Assembly: GCA_002407775.1 (NCBI GenBank)
Contig: DHOP01000056.1
Location: forward strand, 1 to 58,165
Direction: 5' to 3'
DNA from: Prevotella sp. UBA5387
GTDB taxonomy: Bacteria > Bacteroidota > Bacteroidia > Bacteroidales > Bacteroidaceae
DNA length: 58,165 nucleotides
Part shown: piece by piece, positions 53,968 through 58,165 of the stretch
Layout: each line of letters starts with the position of its first letter
How positions within the stretch are numbered: position 1 is the stretch's first letter
Translations under genes and position numbers: made by a program
Notes under the pieces: generated by a model
Told to the model about the DNA's origin: nothing
Databases searched by the model: none
The model's input: the letters and a program-made list of their open reading frames with translations, nothing else

Positions 53968-53989
53968 GTAATTCAAATTGAATCATAGC
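53968..53989 (+). repeat. single form-B 22-bp unit
   Basis: GTAATTCAAATTGAATCAT matches the form-B core with three changes and carries the inverted arms ATTCAA/TTGAAT around one A. It lies between two convergent genes, just before the ispE stop. Confidence 0.55.
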
Positions 53990-53996
53990 CCAATAG

Positions 53997-54839
53997 TTAC
54001 TTCAAGGGAGCCACAAAGGTGAAGCAATCAGCAAAATTGGCTGATAGTTCTATAGGTTCTTCCGCAAAAAGACCAAAGAGAGCACTCCCACTTCCACTCA
54101 TAGCTGCATAGATAGCACCTCGTTGATAGAGCTTTACCTTAATTTCTTCAAGTTTAGAATGAGCTGCAAAAATGGGTTGTTCGAAGTCATTGATGAGTTC
54201 CTTGGCCCATGTTTCTATTGGCTGTTTAACTATATCTAAACAACTTTTTGAAGGGCGTATACATGTGATTTGCGCAAAGGCCTTGCCTGTTGATACGTCA
54301 ATATTAGGTTTTACGATGGCAATATAGTAGCCATCAAGCTGCTGTAGACCTTCTGAAATCGGTTCAAGAAGTTCACCACGTCCAGTGGCAAAGGCTGGTT
54401 TGGCGTTGATAAAGAAGGCACAGTCAGATCCTAGCTGAGCGGCATACTGTTCCATCTTGACAGTACTAATGTCAAGTTGAAACTGTTTGTTAAGCAGCCG
54501 AATCATGAAGGCACAATCTGAGGACCCACCTCCGAGACCTGCTTGTGATGGTATGCGCTTGGTTAGGTGAACCTGAATATGAGGCAACTCATAATCAGCC
54601 GCCAGCAGATTGTACGCTTTTACCACGAGGTTGTCTTGTTCATTGCCTGCTACTGGAATGCCTGTCACCGTGATATCACAAGGATTAGTTGAGGTGGAAT
54701 TGGACTCTGCTAATTGTATTTCCAAGGCATCGGTCAGTGGAATAGGGTAGAACACAGTTTCCAAATCATGGTAACCATCGCTGCGCTTGGCAGTGATGGT
54801 TAACCCGAGGTTGATTTTAGCGCAAGGAAAATTTATCAT
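53997..54839 (-). CDS. ispE: 4-diphosphocytidyl-2-C-methyl-D-erythritol kinase
   Basis: The product is 280 aa, of the GHMP kinase fold. It begins FPCAKINLGLTITAKRSDGYHDLETVFYPI and holds the ATP-binding segment PSQAGLGGGSSDCAFM, then SGSGSALFGLF near the C-terminus. It phosphorylates CDP-methylerythritol in the MEP isoprenoid pathway. It is convergent with the DUF4834 gene. A -7 box lies at 54867-54860. Confidence 0.95.
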   Translation of the reverse strand: MINFPCAKINLGLTITAKRSDGYHDLETVFYPIPLTDALEIQLAESNSTSTNPCDITVTGIPVAGNEQDNLVVKAYNLLAADYELPHIQVHLTKRIPSQAGLGGGSSDCAFMIRLLNKQFQLDISTVKMEQYAAQLGSDCAFFINAKPAFATGRGELLEPISEGLQQLDGYYIAIVKPNIDVSTGKAFAQITCIRPSKSCLDIVKQPIETWAKELINDFEQPIFAAHSKLEEIKVKLYQRGAIYAAMSGSGSALFGLFAEEPIELSANFADCFTFVAPLK

Positions 54840-54859
54840 TTCGTGGTGGTTTTATAATG

Positions 54860-54867
54860 CAAAAATA
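54860..54867 (-). promoter_or_regulatory. -7 box of ispE
   Basis: The minus strand reads TATTTTTG 20 bases before the ispE start codon. No clear -33 element is visible. Confidence 0.5.
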
Positions 54868-54940
54868 CGGAAATTTAATAGCGTATGAAATCTTAGTAAT
54901 GATTTTTTATGGATTGAAACCAACTTTGATGGATTTTTCG

Positions 54941-54948
54941 TACATTTG
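54941..54948 (+). promoter_or_regulatory. -7 box of dnaB
   Basis: TACATTTG lies 19 bases before ATG 54968. It is divergent from the ispE promoter, 73 bases away. Confidence 0.55.
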
Positions 54949-54967
54949 CTTATTCAAATGAAATATC

Positions 54968-56491
54968 ATGGCAGAGTCAACTAAAACTACCAAATCAGGT
55001 CAGAACGTCCGTAAAAAGCCAACGCCTATAGACCCAATGTATGCACATTTACAGCCTCAGGCTGTGGATGTGGAAAAGGTCGTGCTAGGCGCATTGATGA
55101 TCGATAAAGATGCTTTTTCTGTCGTGTCGGAAATCCTTAGACCTGAGACGTTCTACGAACCAAACCACCAAAAGATATACAATGCTGTCCAGGCGCTCAA
55201 CATGAACGAGATGCCTGTGGACATCATGACGGTGACCAATGAGTTGCAAAAGGAGGGAACGCTTGAGGATGTTGGTGGTGCGCCTTACGTAGTGGACCTT
55301 GCCGCCCATGTAGCCTCATCGGCTCACATCGAGTATCACGCTAAGATTCTGCAACAAAAGTTCATGGCTCGTGAGCTCATATCCTTTGCCAGTGTGGTGG
55401 AGACAAAGGCTTTTGATGCTACGGTTGATGTGGATGACTTGATGCAAGAGGCTGAAGGAAGCCTTTTCGAGTTGTCACAGAAGAACATGCGACAGGATTA
55501 CACACAGATCGACCCAGTGATTCGACAGGCTGTGGATATCCTTCAAAAGGCCTCGGCCAACTCAAGTGGATTGACAGGTATTCCCTCTGGTTTTACCAAA
55601 CTTGATGATATAACTTCAGGATGGCAGAAGAGTGACCTTGTCATCATTGCTGGACGACCTGCCATGGGTAAAACTTCTTTTGCACTTTCGATTGCCAAAA
55701 ATATTGCCGTTGATTATCGTAACCCTGTTGCTTTTTTCTCTCTTGAGATGAATAATGTGCAGCTTGTGGACCGCCTTATATCCAATGTGTGCGAGATCGA
55801 GGGTAAGAAGATCATGAATGGACAGCTCGCCCGCGATGAATGGGAGCGTTTGGACAAGAACCTTGCCAAGCTTACCGGTGCACCAATCTATATTGATGAT
55901 ACTCCTGGCATGTCTATCTTTGAGCTTCGCACGAAGGCGCGCAGACTTGTAAGGGAAAAGGATGTGAAGGTAATCATGATTGACTATATGCAGCTCATGA
56001 ATGCCAGCGGTTCGCGTTTCCAAAACCGTCAGGAGGAGGTTTCAACCATCTCACGTTCATTGAAGGGTTTAGCCAAGGAATTAGATATCCCTATTATCGC
56101 TCTCTCACAGTTGAATCGAAGTGTTGAGACAAGAGACAAGGCAGAGGGCAAGCGTCCTCAATTGAGTGACCTTCGTGAGTCCGGAGCCATCGAGCAGGAT
56201 GCCGATATGGTGCTCTTTGTTCATCGTCCCGAGTATTATCACCTTTATGAGGACGAAAAGGGCAATGACTTGAGAGGTAAAGCACAGATTATTATAGCTA
56301 AGCATCGTAAGGGTGCGACAGGCGATGTGTTGCTTGCCTTCCAAGGACAATACACAAGATTTGCCAATCCGGAAGATGCTATGTTGGCACCGTTGCCCTC
56401 TGATTTTGGTGGCGGAGAGATCATTTCGTCTCGCCTCAACCAAGATGACAATGACCCGTTTGGTATGCCATCCCTGGAAACTCCATTCTAA
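54968..56491 (+). CDS. dnaB: replicative DNA helicase DnaB
   Basis: The product is 507 aa. The N-terminal helical domain (residues about 30-130) starts PQAVDVEKVVLGALMID. The RecA-like ATPase domain has Walker A GRPAMGKTS (229-237), Walker B IMIDYMQLM, and SQLNRSVETR and SDLRESGAIEQDADMV for the arginine-finger region. It unwinds the fork for DnaE. No intein is present. A low-complexity acidic tail follows residue 470. Confidence 0.96.
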   Translation: MAESTKTTKSGQNVRKKPTPIDPMYAHLQPQAVDVEKVVLGALMIDKDAFSVVSEILRPETFYEPNHQKIYNAVQALNMNEMPVDIMTVTNELQKEGTLEDVGGAPYVVDLAAHVASSAHIEYHAKILQQKFMARELISFASVVETKAFDATVDVDDLMQEAEGSLFELSQKNMRQDYTQIDPVIRQAVDILQKASANSSGLTGIPSGFTKLDDITSGWQKSDLVIIAGRPAMGKTSFALSIAKNIAVDYRNPVAFFSLEMNNVQLVDRLISNVCEIEGKKIMNGQLARDEWERLDKNLAKLTGAPIYIDDTPGMSIFELRTKARRLVREKDVKVIMIDYMQLMNASGSRFQNRQEEVSTISRSLKGLAKELDIPIIALSQLNRSVETRDKAEGKRPQLSDLRESGAIEQDADMVLFVHRPEYYHLYEDEKGNDLRGKAQIIIAKHRKGATGDVLLAFQGQYTRFANPEDAMLAPLPSDFGGGEIISSRLNQDDNDPFGMPSLETPF

Positions 56492-56676
56492 GGGATTTCC
56501 CATTTTTGGTTGACAAATGAGACAAATGGTACGTTTCCTATTTATAATTTGAAGTTTGGAGGCGGTATTGAGATAGAGAAGACGCATTTTGAAATATTGG
56601 AAGTCCCTGGCAAGATTACCGTTTATTTGCATTTAAGGGCTGAAAAGTTGTAATGATCACCAGTAAAAATAGCTTT

Positions 56677-57909
56677 ATGAAACACTTATTTTCTTGCTTG
56701 CTTTTGGCTATCGCATTTGCTGCATGTAATAACGACGATGGAACTGATCAAAAAAAACTTAACAATCCATATGTGCCAATACAAATATCAACGAGCGAGG
56801 CACAGATTGTTACCCAAGGCAACAGCTTTGCCTATAGGCTATTCGATGCGTACAATGAGCATGAGTCGAAGCTCACGCAATATGTGATTTCGCCGCTTAG
56901 TGCATCGTATGCCCTGTCAATGCTTGCCAATGGCGCAGCTGGCAATACCCAAGTAGAAATTTTAAACGCTTTGGGGATAGGGCAAATGTCGATGAGTGAC
57001 GCGAATGCCTTACACCAAAGTATGATGGAACGACTTGGCTTTATGGACAAGACAGCACAGGTTAAAATTGCCAACATGATGTGGATGAACCCCACCTTCA
57101 AACCTTTCGACACGTATAAGCAGACTTTGCAGACGAACTATGCGGCGGACCTGATGCAAAATAGCGCGGCTACTGCAGTGCCTGTAATCAACAAATGGTG
57201 TGCTGACAAGACCAACGAGTTAATAGACGACCTTTTAAACCCAGGTGATATAGGGCCTGAGACACGTATGATGTTGCTCAATGCACTTTATTTCAAGGGT
57301 ATGTGGTCATCTCCATTCGACCGCAAGTTGACGGCAAAGGAAACGTTTCACAATGCCGATGGAACTCAAAGCACGGTCGAGATGATGAATGCCACAGGCG
57401 ATTATAAGTACTATGAGGGCAAATATTTTACATTGGCGGAACTTCCCTATGGCAATGGGGCATTTTATTCCCAGTTCATTCTGCCTGCCAAGGATGTAAG
57501 CTTAGACGATTGCATTAAAGAGTTTGCTACAACAAATTGGGACGAGGTGGATGCCGGCGGAAGCCTGATGAAGTTACAACTTAAGATGCCGAAGTTTAAG
57601 ATTGAGGTCAACAAACAGCTCAACGAGGTGATGCAGGCTCTTGGAATTAATGGCGCATTCCTACCTTCGGCAGACTTTTCAAACTTGTCAGATGAGCCGT
57701 TGCACCTGGGTAGCATAATACAGGCTGCAACTTTTGCGGTCGATGAGGAGTCAACAGAGGCTGCGGCGGTTACCGGTGTTATTATGGTAACCTCTGCCGG
57801 GCCTATTGTTTCGACAAAAAACTTTTATCTTGACCGTCCGTTTTTGTTCCTCTTGCGCGAGCGAAGCACGGGTGCCATTTTGTTTATGGGGAAGGTTGCT
57901 AAGTTGTAA
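56677..57909 (+). CDS. serpin (serine/cysteine protease inhibitor) lipoprotein
   Basis: I prefer ATG 56677, where the lipoprotein signal MKHLFSCLLLAIAFAAC begins; the ATG at 56653 would add eight residues before it. The product is 410 aa, a full serpin length. It has the start segment NSFAYRLFDAYNE, the ISPLSASYALSMLANGA helix region, and an inhibitory-type hinge EESTEAAAVTGV before the reactive loop, followed by FYLDRPFLFLLRE. The hinge with alanines at P12-P10 is the mark of an inhibitor. By alignment to the usual spacing the P1 residue is near Ser or Thr, so the target may be elastase-like; this is inference. It would sit on the cell surface or in the periplasm. Confidence 0.9.
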   Translation: MKHLFSCLLLAIAFAACNNDDGTDQKKLNNPYVPIQISTSEAQIVTQGNSFAYRLFDAYNEHESKLTQYVISPLSASYALSMLANGAAGNTQVEILNALGIGQMSMSDANALHQSMMERLGFMDKTAQVKIANMMWMNPTFKPFDTYKQTLQTNYAADLMQNSAATAVPVINKWCADKTNELIDDLLNPGDIGPETRMMLLNALYFKGMWSSPFDRKLTAKETFHNADGTQSTVEMMNATGDYKYYEGKYFTLAELPYGNGAFYSQFILPAKDVSLDDCIKEFATTNWDEVDAGGSLMKLQLKMPKFKIEVNKQLNEVMQALGINGAFLPSADFSNLSDEPLHLGSIIQAATFAVDEESTEAAAVTGVIMVTSAGPIVSTKNFYLDRPFLFLLRERSTGAILFMGKVAKL

Positions 57910-57972
57910 GAAGCAATGTCAGTGAAGGGTGGACTGGTGTCTTAGCAAACATATCCTATCAACATTATAGTG

Positions 57973-58006
57973 AAAGGGCGGGAAGAACATGTTCTTCCCG
58001 CCCTTT
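57973..58006. terminator. 34-bp perfect palindrome, bidirectional terminator
   Basis: AAAGGGCGGGAAGAACA at 57973-57989 and its exact complement at 57990-58006 form a perfect palindrome with no spacer. It lies between the serpin gene and the convergent partial gene and could end transcription in both directions. Confidence 0.75.
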
Positions 58007-58089
58007 CTGGTCTAGCTATGCCGTGAGTGGAGTAGCTTTCAGTTATCCGTCGACTACCTGATCACTCATTAGCTTATTAACGCACAAAC

Positions 58090-58165
58090 TTATAAACTGA
58101 TGAACGCCCATGACTTTGGAGCAATCTCTGCTTTACCATCTTTTACCCCAGTTCGGGATAAGAAT
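58090..58165 (-). CDS. C-terminal end of a gene running out of the window
   Basis: On the minus strand the last bases of the window read, in one open frame, a peptide ending KDGKAEIAPKSWAFISL before TAA at 58092-58090. Such Pro-Lys-Ser-Trp-Ala-like ends are seen in C-terminal beta domains of some glycoside hydrolases. Only 24 residues are visible, so the assignment is tentative. The palindrome at 57973 fits a gene converging on serpin. Confidence 0.4.
   Translation of the reverse strand, partial: FLSRTGVKDGKAEIAPKSWAFISL

Noticed and set aside
56105..56632. 175-aa minus-strand ORF over the dnaB end
   Set aside because: It is antisense to conserved dnaB motifs and has no promoter or family similarity.

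Overview
The window looks like a chromosome segment of a Prevotellaceae-type member of the Bacteroidales (Prevotella/Segatella-like). The evidence is the TTTG-N18-20-TAnnTTTG promoters in front of many genes, the abundance of lipoprotein signal peptides, a PorX/SprE pair, a Bacteroidetes-type RND pump operon, a conserved DUF4834 protein and a xylan side-chain degradation cluster. The species cannot be fixed from the sequence alone.

Layout. 1-379: leader region with a 22-bp-period repeat array, a hairpin and a promoter. 380-9884: xylan cluster, GH43, GH67 alpha-glucuronidase, GH35-like beta-galactosidase, GH115 alpha-glucuronidase and a decayed CE15 glucuronoyl esterase. Together these would remove xylose, (methyl)glucuronate and galactose decorations from glucuronoxylan and cut its ester links to lignin. 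10067-13436: dapA, an EamA-type transporter, a 737-bp gene-free stretch with a second repeat array, and a Crp/Fnr regulator placed behind lepA. 13454-19839: lepA, then phosphate uptake genes in the order pstS-pstC-pstA-pstB-phoU on the minus strand. 20120-24015: small lipoprotein, membrane-anchored winged-helix regulator, TonB-receptor-like barrel and an exported protein. 24223-31718: housekeeping genes rsmI, tadA, yraN, birA, pyrH, an AlkZ-like glycosylase and cca, with two unassigned lipoproteins. 31878-37805: tripartite RND efflux operon. 38010-41730: an LpxA-like acyltransferase, tRNA-Pro(GGG), an M43-type metalloprotease lipoprotein and aroA. 41842-47387: small Cys-rich membrane protein, sprE/porW and porX, linked to type IX secretion. 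47486-56491: trxA, tsaE, dnaE, psd, pssA, a DUF4834 gene, ispE and dnaB. 56677-57909: serpin lipoprotein, convergent with the tail of a gene that runs out of the window.

The most unusual signal is a set of intergenic 22-bp-period arrays. A GC-richer form lies at 29-160 and, inverted, at 12517-12626. An AT-rich form lies at 29445-29532, 41749-41814 and, as a single unit, at 53968-53989. Both forms share the 22-bp period and a 19-bp imperfect dyad plus a 3-bp spacer, so they may be two branches of one undescribed family of spaced protein-binding sites.

Other notable signals are the CE15 gene with one frameshift and three in-frame stops, a divergent promoter pair built as an inverted repeat between pstS and the 20120 lipoprotein, a tandem operator candidate next to the membrane-anchored regulator, and sprE beginning at a non-ATG codon overlapped by an 11-codon ORF.
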